Part shown: positions 49,314-59,218 of the stretch, one piece after another
Layout of the letters: every line of letters starts with the position of its first letter
Position numbering within the stretch: the stretch's first letter is position 1
Assembly: GCF_017814435.1 (NCBI RefSeq)
Contig: NZ_JAGJCB010000004.1
Location: forward strand, 1 to 64,000
Length of the DNA stretch: 64,000 nucleotides
From: Mariniflexile gromovii
GTDB lineage: Bacteria; Bacteroidota; Bacteroidia; Flavobacteriales; Flavobacteriaceae
Direction of reading: 5' to 3'
Translations under genes and position numbers: made by a program
Notes under the pieces: generated by a model
What the model was told of the DNA's origin: nothing
What the model saw: only the letters and a program-made list of their open reading frames with translations
Database searches by the model: none

Positions 49314-50939
49314 GTGATTAAGGCCTATTCTAAGTTTTTTAAATACAGCATACTCTTACTTATTGCGAACATGTACGTTTCTTGCAATAAGAAATCTACA
49401 ACGAATAACGATTCCCTCGTTTTTAGGTATAATGAACATAAAAACATAGGTTCGTTAGACCCTGCTTTTTCTAAAGACATCGCCGATATATGGGCCACAA
49501 ACCAATTATTTAACGGTTTAGTACAAATGGACGACCATTTAAACGTACAACCTTGTATTGCAAAAAGTTGGACGATTTCTGATGATGCCCTAACCTATTC
49601 ATTTTCTTTACGAAACGATGTATATTTTCATAAAAATGCTTTATTTGGAACCGATTCCACCAGAACTGTTAACGCTAAAGATTTTGAATATAGCCTCAAC
49701 CGTTTGTTAGACCCTCAAATTGCATCTCCCGGAGGTTGGGTTTTAAGTAAAGTTGATAGTTTTAAAGCTGTAAACGATACCCTTTTTCAAATCCAACTGA
49801 AACAGCCTTTTCCTGCTTTTTTAGGATTATTGACCATGAAATATTGCAGTGTAGTACCTAAAGAAATTGTAGAGCACTATGGAAGTGATTTCCGTTCGCA
49901 CCCTATTGGTACAGGCCCATTCAAATTCAAACGATGGGAAGAAAACATCAAATTGGTATTTAGAAAAAATAATCATTATTTTGAAAAAGATGAAAAAGGC
50001 AAAGCATTACCATATTTAGAAGCAGTTTCCATAACCTTTTTACCCGACAAGCAAAGTGAGTTTTTACAGTTTGCGCAAGGCAATATTGATTTTGTTTCTG
50101 GATTGGACGCTTCTTATAAAGATGAAATATTAACGGCTGATGGACAACTTAGAAGTTTATACAAGAATGATGTAAACATGATTCGTGGCCCCTATTTAAA
50201 CACCGAATATTTAGCGTTTTACATGGATTCTGACATACCCGAAATACAATCCGAACGCATTAGAAAAGCCATTAATTATGGTTTCGATCGTAAAAAAATG
50301 ATGGTTTATTTACGAAATGGTGTTGGTATTCCTGCCAACGGAGGTTTTATTCCAAAAGGATTACCAGGTTACAACGAAACTATTGGTTTTGGTTTTCAAC
50401 CCGAAAAAGCCAAACAATTAATTGCTGAATTTAAAAAAGAGAGTGCCAACAAAACCCCTGAAATATCCATAACAACCACGGGGAATTATTTAAGTTTTTG
50501 TGAATACATACAGCGCGAACTTCAAAAAATTGGAATTATAGTACAAGTAGATGTTATTCCTGCGGCAACCTTAAAAGATGCTAAAGCCAATGGAAAACTA
50601 AGCGTATTTAGGGCAAGTTGGGTGGCCGATTATCCTGATGCTGAAAACTATTTATCACTTTATTACAGCAAGAATTTTGCTCCAAACGGACCTAACTACA
50701 CGCACTTTAAAAGCGATTTATTCGATAGCTGGTACGAAAAAGCTTTTACCGAAACAAATACCTCTAAAAGAGAACAACTTTATACCAAAATGGATTCGTT
50801 AGTGATGCATGAAGCGCCTGTTGTACCTCTATTTTATGACGAGGTGGTGCGCTTTACCAGAAAAAATGTAAATGGTTTAGGTATTAATCCTATTAATTTG
50901 TTGGAGTTAAAGCAGGTAAAAAAGACTAATTCAAACTAA
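49314..50939 (+). CDS. ABC transporter substrate-binding lipoprotein, oligopeptide type (SBP family 5)
   Basis: This 541-residue lipoprotein (GTG start; lipobox YVSC, Cys near 24) has the large two-lobed fold of DppA/OppA. Motifs include NIGSLDPAFSKDIADIWATNQLFNGLVQMDD, FRSHPIGTGPFKFKRWEE and RKAINYGFDRKKMM. It would deliver peptides, or another large solute, to an inner-membrane importer. No permease genes are adjacent. Its 3' end overlaps the convergent gene by 14 bp. Confidence 0.9.
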   Translation: MIKAYSKFFKYSILLLIANMYVSCNKKSTTNNDSLVFRYNEHKNIGSLDPAFSKDIADIWATNQLFNGLVQMDDHLNVQPCIAKSWTISDDALTYSFSLRNDVYFHKNALFGTDSTRTVNAKDFEYSLNRLLDPQIASPGGWVLSKVDSFKAVNDTLFQIQLKQPFPAFLGLLTMKYCSVVPKEIVEHYGSDFRSHPIGTGPFKFKRWEENIKLVFRKNNHYFEKDEKGKALPYLEAVSITFLPDKQSEFLQFAQGNIDFVSGLDASYKDEILTADGQLRSLYKNDVNMIRGPYLNTEYLAFYMDSDIPEIQSERIRKAINYGFDRKKMMVYLRNGVGIPANGGFIPKGLPGYNETIGFGFQPEKAKQLIAEFKKESANKTPEISITTTGNYLSFCEYIQRELQKIGIIVQVDVIPAATLKDAKANGKLSVFRASWVADYPDAENYLSLYYSKNFAPNGPNYTHFKSDLFDSWYEKAFTETNTSKREQLYTKMDSLVMHEAPVVPLFYDEVVRFTRKNVNGLGINPINLLELKQVKKTNSN

Positions 50940-51825
50940 AATAATAAATATCATCATCTCCTTTTCCATCATCCCTTTTGGATGTAAAATAACCTGTTTT
51001 TCTATCATTTTTTATAATAAATGAAAAATCATCCTTCGGGCTATTAATAGGTTTAGGCAATTTTTCAGCCTTTTCAAAGGTTCCATCGGCGCTCATTTGG
51101 CTTTTATAAATATCGAAACCTCCAAAACCATTTGGCCTATTGGAAGCAAAATACAAGGTATTATCTCCAGTAATAAAAGGAAACATTTCTTTACTGTATG
51201 AATTCACTTTGCTTCCTAAATTTTTCGGTTCTGAAAATTTACCATTCTCTAAAATATCGACTTTAAAAATATCTGAACCTCCTTTAGTTGTTTCCTTTCC
51301 GCCTCTAATATTTGATGTAAAATATAAGGTTTTGCCATCTTTACTTAAGGCAGGATGCGCATAGGAATATTTGGAATCGCAAAATGGCAAAACTTCAAAA
51401 TTTGTCCAACCAATACCACTTTTAAATTCGCCTACTTTTATTTGAAAGTTATCTTCATCAAAATTCCTGTCATCAAAAGTCGTGGTTATATAAAGTTGTT
51501 TTCCGTTGGATGACATGGAAGCACTTGTGATGTAATTTATCTTTTGGTCGGGGTCAATTTCAATATTTTTTATATTTTGAATAGCACCGTCCACATCTAT
51601 TTCTCCTTCAAAAATGGCAAGAATAGGATGTCCTTGAATGCGTTCTACCCTATCTTTTTTATCTAATAAATATGAAGTGAAAATAATTTTAGAATTGGCA
51701 ACCAACATTAAACCAAAATGTGGATATTCGGTATTAATTTCACTGTTTTTTACCGTGAAATTTTCCGTTTGGGAAAACCCAATAGAACATAGAAAAAAAT
51801 AAAAAAAACAGAGTGGTTTTGCCAT
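50926..51825 (-). CDS. PD40 beta-propeller protein, exported
   Basis: A 299-residue form starts at MAKPLCFFYFFLCSIGFSQ, a signal peptide. The longer frame to 51846 is excluded by a -7 box at 51844-51851. Repeats of the WD40-like PD40 type are clear: SYAHPALSKDGKTLYFTSNI, YSKEMFPFITGDNTLYFASN and DDFSFIIKNDRKTGYFTSKR. Such domains occur in TolB and OmpA-linked proteins of the periplasm. It overlaps the convergent peptide-binding gene at its 3' end. Confidence 0.8.
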   Translation of the reverse strand: MAKPLCFFYFFLCSIGFSQTENFTVKNSEINTEYPHFGLMLVANSKIIFTSYLLDKKDRVERIQGHPILAIFEGEIDVDGAIQNIKNIEIDPDQKINYITSASMSSNGKQLYITTTFDDRNFDEDNFQIKVGEFKSGIGWTNFEVLPFCDSKYSYAHPALSKDGKTLYFTSNIRGGKETTKGGSDIFKVDILENGKFSEPKNLGSKVNSYSKEMFPFITGDNTLYFASNRPNGFGGFDIYKSQMSADGTFEKAEKLPKPINSPKDDFSFIIKNDRKTGYFTSKRDDGKGDDDIYYFSLN

Positions 51826-51843
51826 TTGAATTAATGTAACACT

Positions 51844-51851
51844 CAAATATA
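51844..51851 (-). promoter_or_regulatory. -7 box of the PD40 gene
   Basis: On the minus strand the sequence is TATATTTG. It decides the start codon at 51825. Confidence 0.6.
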
Positions 51852-51980
51852 CAAAACTTTAGAATAAGTTTTCTGTTTGTTAAAAAAGCAATGTCATTTC
51901 ACGAAAATTCGTAAAATACAACTCAAGGCATTTTTAAAAAAAATATTTATCGCGCTGCTACTGCAAACCGAGACTAAAAA

Positions 51981-53156
51981 TTATTCCCGTCTGTACTTTG
52001 AAGTTTCTTGAAAAACGTGCTCTAAAATAGCTTTATCCTGTTCAGTAAATACAATATGGCGTCTTGACATTACAATTTCGGCCACCTCAAAAGCTTTTTT
52101 AGTTAAATAAGTTGTAAAACCTGCACTTCCACCCCAACTAAAACTTGGCACAAAATTTCTTGGAAAACCGCTTCCAAAAATATTGGCACTAACGCCTACT
52201 ACTGTACCAGTATTGAACATGGTATTTATACCGCATTTACTATGGTCTCCCATCATAAGACCACAAAACTGCAATCCTGTTCTGGCAAAACTTTCAGTCT
52301 GGTAGTCCCATAAACGCACTTCGGCATAATTATTTTTCAAGTTTGATGTATTGGTATCGGCACCTAAGTTGCACCATTCCCCTAAAACGGAGTTTCCTAA
52401 ATAGCCATCATGACCTTTATTGGAATTAGCAAACAGCACCACATTATTTATCTCGCCACCCACTTTACTTGAAGGTCCAATAGTGGTAGGCCCATAAATT
52501 CTAGCTCCCATTTTTACAATGGCTTCTTCACAAAGTGCAAAAGGCCCCCTTATTAAAGTTCCCTCCATAATCAAAGCATTTTTTCCTATATAAATAGGAC
52601 CATTGCTAGCATTTAGCGTTGTAAACTCTAATGTAGCTCCTTCTTCAATAAAAATATTTTCGGCAGCAATTACATTATTACTTGATGGAATGGGTTGAGA
52701 ATGCCTTCCATTGGTCAACAAATTAAAATCTTCTTGAATAGCATCGCCATTTTTTGAAAAAATATCCCAGGCATGTTCAATTTTAATAACATCGTCATTA
52801 AATTCTATAGCTTCATAGGTATCAAAATCAACTTCTTCCTGCGTATCCTTTGAAAAGAAAGCAATCACATCTTCACCCTTAAAAATAGCTTGATTTTCCT
52901 GCAAATCTTTCACCATTTCTACCAATTCCAAATTTGGAAGGTACGATGCATTTATCATTACATTTTCGTCCATTTCCACCATAGGGTATTTATCCGACAA
53001 ATATTCTTCGGTTATGGTTGTGGTGGTAGAATCTAAAAAAGCCTCCCATTTTTCACGAATAGTTAAAATCCCAATTCTTATATCGGCAACAGGACGTGTA
53101 AAAGTAAATGGCAATAAGTTATTACGCGAAGGTCCATCAAAAAGAATGTAATTCAT
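51981..53156 (-). CDS. GlmU-family sugar nucleotidyltransferase-like protein
   Basis: This 391-residue protein has an N-terminal region that starts NYILFDGPSRNNLLPFTFTRPVADIRIGI, characteristic of the Bacteroidota GlmU-like family. A left-handed beta-helix follows (about 170-330), with hexapeptides such as GPIYIGKNALIMEGTLIRGPFALCEEAIVKMGARIYGPTTIGPSSKVGGE. The usual GlmU uridylyl motif L-A-G-G-x-G-T-R-M is absent, so activity is uncertain; an acyltransferase or sugar-phosphate role is possible. Confidence 0.8.
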   Translation of the reverse strand: MNYILFDGPSRNNLLPFTFTRPVADIRIGILTIREKWEAFLDSTTTTITEEYLSDKYPMVEMDENVMINASYLPNLELVEMVKDLQENQAIFKGEDVIAFFSKDTQEEVDFDTYEAIEFNDDVIKIEHAWDIFSKNGDAIQEDFNLLTNGRHSQPIPSSNNVIAAENIFIEEGATLEFTTLNASNGPIYIGKNALIMEGTLIRGPFALCEEAIVKMGARIYGPTTIGPSSKVGGEINNVVLFANSNKGHDGYLGNSVLGEWCNLGADTNTSNLKNNYAEVRLWDYQTESFARTGLQFCGLMMGDHSKCGINTMFNTGTVVGVSANIFGSGFPRNFVPSFSWGGSAGFTTYLTKKAFEVAEIVMSRRHIVFTEQDKAILEHVFQETSKYRRE

Positions 53157-53255
53157 AAAAGTTTAAAGTTTGAAAAGTTTAAAGTTTAAAGTTGCTCACT
53201 CAAACTAGAACTTTGTTGGTTTTCAAATCAAAAGTAGGCTAATTGTATAAAATAA

Positions 53256-53287
53256 AAAAGCCTTCCATATTAAATATAGAAGGCTTT
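53256..53287 (-). terminator. Terminator of rpmE2
   Basis: The stem AAAGCCTTC / GAAGGCTTT has an AT-rich loop and a T-run on the minus strand. Confidence 0.85.
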
Positions 53288-53305
53288 ATATATAGGTTAT
53301 TAAGC

Positions 53306-53557
53306 TTATTTACTAAACTTAGCGTATTTGTTTTTGAATTTATCGATACGACCAGCAGTATCTATTAATTTAGATTTACCAGTGTAAAAAGGGTGCGATG
53401 TTCTAGAAATCTCCATTTTAATAAGTGGGTACTCAACACCATCAACCTCTAAAGTTTCGTTTGTACTTGCAGTAGATTTAGTTAAAAACACATCTTCGTT
53501 AGACATATCTTTAAATGCTACAATTCTATAATTTTCTGGATGTATATCTTTTTTCAT
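53306..53557 (-). CDS. rpmE2: 50S ribosomal protein L31, type B
   Basis: This 83-residue L31 lacks the CxxC zinc motif and has the B-type body ([20 protein letters not shown] ... [20 protein letters not shown]). The zinc-free form replaces the zinc form when zinc is short in bacteria that have both. Here it may be the only copy, which the window cannot show. It is monocistronic, with a leader of about 83 nt. Confidence 0.97.
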   Translation of the reverse strand: MKKDIHPENYRIVAFKDMSNEDVFLTKSTASTNETLEVDGVEYPLIKMEISRTSHPFYTGKSKLIDTAGRIDKFKNKYAKFSK

Positions 53558-53646
53558 CTGGATGATATTTATTTTTTTTCTGTCAGATGCAACACAAAAA
53601 AGTGTTTCATCGCTTAAAGCTTTAATATTCTTTCAATTTTGGTTTG

Positions 53647-53676
53647 CAAAAATAAGCATTTTTTACAATCTCGCAA
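53647..53676 (-). promoter_or_regulatory. Promoter of rpmE2
   Basis: On the minus strand a -33 TTG (53674-53676), 19 bp and the -7 box TATTTTTG (53654-53647) give a start near 53640. The leader holds a small hairpin AACAC-TTTTTT-GTGTT. Confidence 0.75.
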
Positions 53677-53767
53677 TACTTTTTTGCATTTTTTATTACT
53701 AATATTATTGTAACGAATTACTATCTTTGAATACTAACTAAAAAACCAACAATTTAAACACAAAAAT

Positions 53768-54283
53768 ATGGAATCTAAAGAATTAAACCCTGGCAAATTT
53801 GGTATTAATTTAGGTTTGGTCTTAGGCGGTATCATGACGCTAATTGCTATGTACATGTATGCGACCGATATGGCATTTAAAGGACAGCAATGGCCAGTGT
53901 ACATATATTATATAGCTTTTCCTTTAATTATAATTTACGCAATAAGTCTTTATAAAAAAAGCAACTCTGGATTACTAAGTTTAAAAGAAGCCATGAAAAC
54001 AGGAATTGTAGTTGCGCTTATTAGCGCTTTAGTATATGTTGGCTACATCCTTATTTTTAATTACATCATTGATTCTGAATATAATACCAAAATGATAGAG
54101 TTTGCAACCGATCAAATTGCTGCATCTGAAGCGCCCGTTGAAGCTAAAGAAATGCAATTAAAAATGGTTGAATTCTTTTCCAATCCTATTGCAGGTAGCG
54201 TTTTTTGGGTAGCCATGAGTTTATTCTTTGGATTAATATATTCTTTAATTGGAGGTTTAGTAATGAAAAAATCAGATGCATAA
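53768..54283 (+). CDS. DUF4199 membrane protein
   Basis: This 171-residue protein has four hydrophobic segments (FGINLGLVLGGIMTLIAMYMY, IYYIAFPLIIIYAISLY, GIVVALISALVYVGYILIF, VFWVAMSLFFGLIYSLIGGL) and a short basic end. The pattern G-L-x-L-G then the amphipathic SLKEAMKTG fits DUF4199. The function is unknown. A -7 box TATCTTTG is at 53722-53729. A glycosyltransferase gene follows with its own promoter. Confidence 0.82.
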   Translation: MESKELNPGKFGINLGLVLGGIMTLIAMYMYATDMAFKGQQWPVYIYYIAFPLIIIYAISLYKKSNSGLLSLKEAMKTGIVVALISALVYVGYILIFNYIIDSEYNTKMIEFATDQIAASEAPVEAKEMQLKMVEFFSNPIAGSVFWVAMSLFFGLIYSLIGGLVMKKSDA

Positions 54284-54293
54284 ATAAATTCTT

Positions 54294-54301
54294 TACTTTT
54301 G
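54294..54301 (+). promoter_or_regulatory. -7 box of the GT2 gene
   Basis: TACTTTTG lies 23 bp before the ATG at 54324. Confidence 0.6.
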
Positions 54302-54323
54302 GAATCTGAAAACATTATTTCAA

Positions 54324-55274
54324 ATGAACATATCAGTAGTTATACCACTACTTAACGAACAAGATTCTTTAAACGAATTACACGATTGGATTGCCAAGGT
54401 TATGCAATCCAATCAATTTTCATACGAAATCATTTTTATAGATGATGGCAGTACCGATGCTTCTTGGAATGTTATTACCAGTTTATCATCAAAAAACCCA
54501 AACGTAAAAGGCATTCGTTTTTTAAAGAATTTTGGAAAATCGCAAGCACTTCATGCAGGTTTTGAAAAAGCTTTGGGCGATGTGGTTATTACTATGGATG
54601 CCGATTTACAAGACAACCCAGACGAAATACCAGAACTTTACAACATGATTGTAACCAATGGTTTCGATTTGGTGTCCGGTTGGAAAAAGAAGCGTTACGA
54701 CTCAGTCATTTCAAAAAACTTACCTTCGAAATTATTCAATTGGGCAGCCAGAAAAACATCGGGAGTAAAATTACACGACTTTAATTGCGGCCTTAAAGCC
54801 TACAAGCTGGAACTTGTTAAAAATATAGATGTAAATGGCGAAATGCACCGGTACATCCCCGTTTTGGCAAAAAATGCTGGTTTTGTAAAAATCACCGAAA
54901 AAATCGTCCAGCACCAAGCTAGAAAATACGGAGTCACTAAGTTTGGCATGAACCGCTTTGTTCATGGTTTTTTAGATTTAATCACCATCTGGTTTTTGTC
55001 AAGTTTTGGAAAACGTCCCATGCATTTATTTGGCGCATTAGGTTTCATTATGTTCGCCATTGGTTTTGGTTTCGCGCTCTATTTAGGTATCGATAAACTA
55101 TTTTTAAACCCAACTGGCAGGCTAATAACCGAGCGTCCGCAATTCTACATATCACTTTCAACCATGATTATTGGAACACAATTTTTTGTAGCTGGTTTTT
55201 TAGGCGAAATAATTTTACGCACCAAAGAAGACAAAAAACGCTATGCAATTAAAGAAAAATTAAATTTAGAATAA
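54324..55274 (+). CDS. Glycosyltransferase family 2 (polyprenyl-phosphate sugar transferase-like)
   Basis: This 316-residue enzyme has the GT-A core ISVVIPLLNEQDSLNELHDW, IIFIDDGSTDASW and TMDADLQDNPDEIPEL (metal-binding DxD). Two C-terminal membrane segments follow (LFGALGFIMFAIGFGFALYL and FYISLSTMIIGTQFFVAGFL), as in GtrB/DPM1-like transferases that load a sugar on undecaprenyl phosphate. It is probably inner-membrane bound with a cytosolic active site. No partner flippase is adjacent. Confidence 0.9.
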   Translation: MNISVVIPLLNEQDSLNELHDWIAKVMQSNQFSYEIIFIDDGSTDASWNVITSLSSKNPNVKGIRFLKNFGKSQALHAGFEKALGDVVITMDADLQDNPDEIPELYNMIVTNGFDLVSGWKKKRYDSVISKNLPSKLFNWAARKTSGVKLHDFNCGLKAYKLELVKNIDVNGEMHRYIPVLAKNAGFVKITEKIVQHQARKYGVTKFGMNRFVHGFLDLITIWFLSSFGKRPMHLFGALGFIMFAIGFGFALYLGIDKLFLNPTGRLITERPQFYISLSTMIIGTQFFVAGFLGEIILRTKEDKKRYAIKEKLNLE

Positions 55275-55280
55275 CTATTT

Positions 55281-55366
55281 GGGCGTTACCACAAGGGTCG
55301 GGTTTTCCGTTATATCTTTTGGTTTTTTCTGAAAAACCAAAAGGATGCCACTTCAACCCCTAACGC
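55281..55366. repeat. Complete GCGTTA-bounded interspersed stem-loop element
   Basis: This 86-bp element has outer arms GCGTTA / TAACGC and a strong inner hairpin, TTTTGGTTTTT with AAAAACCAAAA around a TCTG loop. Its right half matches the degraded copy at 1964-1992. I recall similar GGGCGTTACC...CCTAACGC elements as frequent in flavobacterial genomes. The rest of the gap to 55509 is AT-rich with no gene. Confidence 0.8.
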
Positions 55367-55509
55367 AAATTAAAGTTTCAAATAAAATTTTCAACATTTA
55401 AACAAAAAATTAATTTTAAACCTCAATATTTCACTTCAAATTAGTAACTTTTACAAAAATATTCTCTTACAATTAATTACTTTTTTAAAACTAACTATTT
55501 TAAAACATT

Positions 55510-57240
55510 ATGATACACATTGAACCAAAAATTTTAGATCGAATTAACTCGTGGCTAACCCCAACTTTTGATGCCGAAACCCAATCTATTATAAAAAATA
55601 GCATTGCAAACAACCCAAAAGACATTCAAGAAAGTTTTTACAAAGACCTAGAATTTGGTACTGGTGGTATGCGTGGCGTTATGGGTGTGGGCACCAACCG
55701 CATCAATAAATACACCCTTGGAAAAAGTACCCAAGGCCTAAGCAATTACTTAATTAAATCGTTCCCAAACGAAACACCAAAAGCAGTCATAGCTTTCGAT
55801 TGTAGAAACAACAGCAAATCGCTTGCAAAAGTGGTTGCCGATGTATTTTCAGCAAACGGAATACAAGTATATTTGTTTGAAGATTTACGTGCTACCCCAG
55901 AATTATCGTTCGCTGTAAAACATTTAAACTGCCATTGCGGTATTGTATTAACAGCATCTCACAACCCACCAGAATACAACGGCTATAAAGTATATTGGCA
56001 AGATGGTGGGCAATTGGTACCGCCACAAGATGGTGAAATCATTAAGGTTATAGATAGTTTAAAATATTCCGACGTTAAATTTGAAGCCAATAATTCATTA
56101 ATTAAATATATAGGTAAGGAAGTTGATGATGCGTTTATAACCGAATCAGTAAAAAATGCCAACTTTAATACTTCAAAAGAAGCAAAAGATAATCTAACCA
56201 TTGTTTTCACCTCACTACACGGAACCTCTATTACGGCAGTGCCTGAAACATTAAAACGTGCCGGTTTCAAAAATGTTCATATTGTAAAAGAACAAGAAGC
56301 TCCAGATGGAAACTTCCCAACAGTAGCCTCTCCAAACCCAGAAGAACCCGCTGCCTTAAAAATGGCTTTAGAACTTGCCGAAAAAGTAAATGCAGACATT
56401 GTTATTGGTACCGACCCAGATTGCGACCGCTTGGGTGTAGCTGTTAGAAATTCTGAAAACAAATTGCAGTTGCTTAACGGAAATCAAACCATGTTGATGA
56501 TGACCGATTTCTTGTTAAAACAATGGAAAGACGCTGGAAAAATTAAAGGAAAAGAATTTATAGCCTCTACCATTGTTTCTACGCCAATGCTAAATAAATT
56601 GGCAGATGCCTATGGCGTTGACAGTAAAATTGTATTAACTGGTTTCAAATGGATTGCAAAACTTATCAAAGATTTCCCAGAACTTGATTTTATTGGTGGC
56701 GGCGAAGAAAGTTTTGGCTATATGGTTGGCGATTTTGTACGCGATAAAGATGCCGTTACTTCTACCCTTTTAGCGTGCGAAATAGCTGCTGCAACAAAAG
56801 CAAACGGCAGTTCTTTTTACAACGAACTTTTAAACCTTTATGTAGAACACGGTTGCTATAAAGAAAAATTAGTGTCGTTAACCAAAAAAGGTATTGAAGG
56901 TGCACAAGAAATCACACAAATGATGATTGATGCGCGTGAAAACCCATTGAAAACAGTAAACGGTTCAAAAGTTTTAAAAATTGAAGATTATGATTTATCT
57001 ACTTCAAAAAACATGATAACCGGCGAAACATCTTCCATAGATATTCCAAAATCAAATGTGATCATTTATTATTTGGAAGATGGAAGTCAAGTGGCATTAA
57101 GACCAAGTGGTACTGAGCCTAAAATAAAATTTTATGTTAGCGTTAACACTAAGTTAGATGCAATAGCCAATTTTAGCAAAACCGAAGCTGCACTTGATGC
57201 TAAAGCAGAAGCCATTTTAAAAGACATGAAATTAATATAA
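55510..57240 (+). CDS. Phospho-sugar mutase (phosphoglucomutase/phosphomannomutase)
   Basis: This 576-residue alpha-D-phosphohexomutase moves phosphate between C1 and C6 of a hexose. The phosphoserine loop is [16 protein letters not shown] (about 146-161). The metal loop is [13 protein letters not shown], sugar recognition is [11 protein letters not shown], and the phosphate-binding loop is [12 protein letters not shown]. The long form resembles PGM2-type enzymes acting on glucose or pentose phosphates. It is monocistronic. Confidence 0.94.
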   Translation: MIHIEPKILDRINSWLTPTFDAETQSIIKNSIANNPKDIQESFYKDLEFGTGGMRGVMGVGTNRINKYTLGKSTQGLSNYLIKSFPNETPKAVIAFDCRNNSKSLAKVVADVFSANGIQVYLFEDLRATPELSFAVKHLNCHCGIVLTASHNPPEYNGYKVYWQDGGQLVPPQDGEIIKVIDSLKYSDVKFEANNSLIKYIGKEVDDAFITESVKNANFNTSKEAKDNLTIVFTSLHGTSITAVPETLKRAGFKNVHIVKEQEAPDGNFPTVASPNPEEPAALKMALELAEKVNADIVIGTDPDCDRLGVAVRNSENKLQLLNGNQTMLMMTDFLLKQWKDAGKIKGKEFIASTIVSTPMLNKLADAYGVDSKIVLTGFKWIAKLIKDFPELDFIGGGEESFGYMVGDFVRDKDAVTSTLLACEIAAATKANGSSFYNELLNLYVEHGCYKEKLVSLTKKGIEGAQEITQMMIDARENPLKTVNGSKVLKIEDYDLSTSKNMITGETSSIDIPKSNVIIYYLEDGSQVALRPSGTEPKIKFYVSVNTKLDAIANFSKTEAALDAKAEAILKDMKLI

Positions 57241-57247
57241 TAACACG

Positions 57248-57255
57248 TATATTTG
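57248..57255 (+). promoter_or_regulatory. -7 box of the MsbA-like gene
   Basis: TATATTTG lies just after the mutase gene. Transcription would start near 57262, four bases before a 13-bp hairpin. Confidence 0.6.
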
Positions 57256-57265
57256 CAAAAATTTT

Positions 57266-57300
57266 ACATGCTTTTATGTTACCATAAAAGCATGTTTTAT
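57266..57300 (+). terminator. Hairpin between the mutase and the exporter genes
   Basis: Perfect 13-bp arms ACATGCTTTTATG / CATAAAAGCATGT with a TTAC loop are followed by TTTAT. It could terminate the mutase transcript or be the 5' hairpin of the exporter mRNA. The U-run is short. Confidence 0.6.
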
Positions 57301-57320
57301 AAACGGACAAATCCTTTTAA

Positions 57321-59159
57321 ATGAATCAGTTTTTAAATATCCTAAAGTATGCTAAGCCTTATAAAAAGTATGCTATAGGCCATATTATTTCAAACATCCT
57401 ATTCGCTTTATTTAGCACGCTATCAATGATTGCGTTAATGCCCATGTTAGATGTTATTTTTAAACAAGAAGATATTTATAATGTCCCTAAAAAACCTGTA
57501 TTTGAAAGTTTTTTAAAATTAGGCGATTTTCTTAAAAAAAGCCTTTCATACCAAATGCATGAATTTACTGGAGGCGATAAAACCAAAGCACTCATTTTCG
57601 TTATAAGTATCATTGTCATTGCGTTTTTGCTAAAAAACCTATTTGGCTATTTAGCTAATTACTTCATGGTTTTTTTACGAAATGGTGTTGTAAGGGATTT
57701 AAGAAATGCCGTTTACAAAAAAACCGTAGAATTACCGCTTTCCTATTTTTCTGAACAAAGAAAAGGCGATATCATGGCACGTGTTACCAACGATGTGTCA
57801 ACATTACAATATTCCATGTTACCCGTTTTAGAACTCATTGTTAGAGAACCTTTAACAATTATTTTCACCATAATAGCAATGCTTTATTTAAGCACTTCGC
57901 TAACCATGTTTGTTTTTATATTTATACCAATTACTGGATTTATAATTTCAAGAATTGGAAAAAGTTTAAAAAGAAAATCGGACAGAGTTCAATCAGAACA
58001 AGGTAATATTTTATCTACTTTGGAAGAATCATTAACTGGATTACGTATTATAAAAGGTTTTAATGCAGAAGAAAAGTTTGATAATAAGTTTAGAGAATCA
58101 ACCTCTCGCTTTTTTAACTTCTCTAACAAGCTCATGAACCGACAAAATTTGGCATCACCCGCAAGCGAATTTCTGGGGATTTGTGTCATTTCGATACTTT
58201 TATGGTATGGTGGAAGTTTAGTGCTGAATGAAGGTGGAAATGGCGATTTAGATGGTAGTGCGTTTTTAGTATATATGGGTTTGGCATATTATATATTAAC
58301 TCCTGCAAAAGCCATTTCAAGAGGACTTTATAACATAAAGGAAGGTAGTGCTGCCGCAGAACGTATTCAAGATATTATTGACACACCTAACCCATTAAGA
58401 GATAAAGAAAACGCTATTACCAAAACAGATTTTACTTCTGAAATTGTGTTTGACAACATTTCTTTTAAATATGAAAAAGAGTATGTTTTAAAAAACTTTT
58501 CTTTAACCATTCCTAAAGGAAAAACCGTGGCACTTGTTGGGCAATCGGGAAGTGGAAAATCTACCATTGCCAATTTAATTACACGTTTTTATGATGTAAA
58601 TGAAGGCAGCATATTAATTGACGGCATCAATATTAAAGATTTAACAACCAAGTCCCTTCGCCAACAACTAGGTATTGTTACCCAAGATGCTATTTTGTTT
58701 AACGATAGCATTAAAAACAATTTAAAATTAGGAAAAGACAATGCTACCGATGATGAAGTTATTGAAGCTTTAAAAATTGCCAATGCTTGGGAATTTGTAA
58801 AAGAATTGCCAAAAGGTATTGAAACCAATATTGGCGATGCGGGAAACAAACTTTCTGGTGGCCAAAAACAACGTTTAAGCATTGCACGTGCGGTTTTAAA
58901 AAGTCCGCCAATTATGGTTTTAGACGAAGCAACCTCAGCACTCGATACCGAAAGCGAACGTTTGGTACAAGTAGCCTTGGAAAATATGATGAAAAACAGA
59001 ACATCCATTGTTATTGCCCACAGATTATCTACCATTCAAAATGCCGATGAAATTATAGTTTTAAACAAAGGTGAAATTGTGGAAAAAGGAAAACACACCG
59101 AACTTATTGGAAAAAAAGGTGTTTACCAAAAGCTTGTAGAAATGCAAAGTTTTGAATAA
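57321..59159 (+). CDS. ABC exporter, fused permease and ATPase (MsbA-like)
   Basis: This 612-residue protein has a six-helix exporter domain (about 15-330), with the coupling region ERKGDIMARVTNDVSTLQYS and SLTGLRIIKGFNAEEKF. The ATPase has Walker A VGQSGSGKST, signature LSGGQKQRLSIARAV, Walker B IMVLDEATSALD and the switch IAHRLSTI. MsbA-type proteins flip lipid A or other lipids across the inner membrane. The substrate is inferred from overall type only. Confidence 0.92.
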   Translation: MNQFLNILKYAKPYKKYAIGHIISNILFALFSTLSMIALMPMLDVIFKQEDIYNVPKKPVFESFLKLGDFLKKSLSYQMHEFTGGDKTKALIFVISIIVIAFLLKNLFGYLANYFMVFLRNGVVRDLRNAVYKKTVELPLSYFSEQRKGDIMARVTNDVSTLQYSMLPVLELIVREPLTIIFTIIAMLYLSTSLTMFVFIFIPITGFIISRIGKSLKRKSDRVQSEQGNILSTLEESLTGLRIIKGFNAEEKFDNKFRESTSRFFNFSNKLMNRQNLASPASEFLGICVISILLWYGGSLVLNEGGNGDLDGSAFLVYMGLAYYILTPAKAISRGLYNIKEGSAAAERIQDIIDTPNPLRDKENAITKTDFTSEIVFDNISFKYEKEYVLKNFSLTIPKGKTVALVGQSGSGKSTIANLITRFYDVNEGSILIDGINIKDLTTKSLRQQLGIVTQDAILFNDSIKNNLKLGKDNATDDEVIEALKIANAWEFVKELPKGIETNIGDAGNKLSGGQKQRLSIARAVLKSPPIMVLDEATSALDTESERLVQVALENMMKNRTSIVIAHRLSTIQNADEIIVLNKGEIVEKGKHTELIGKKGVYQKLVEMQSFE

Positions 59160-59182
59160 GAAACGAAAAGGTTTTAAATATA

Positions 59183-59218
59183 AAAAAGGATAGAGACTTG
59201 GGGGCTTCTATCCTTTTT
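59183..59218 (+). terminator. Terminator of the ABC exporter gene
   Basis: The stem AAAAAAGGATAGA / TCTATCCTTTTTT has a G-rich loop (ACTTGGGGG) and a T-run. The rest of the 297-bp gap to 59456 is AT-rich, with a possible -7 box at 59450-59457 that would make the next gene almost leaderless. Confidence 0.8.
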
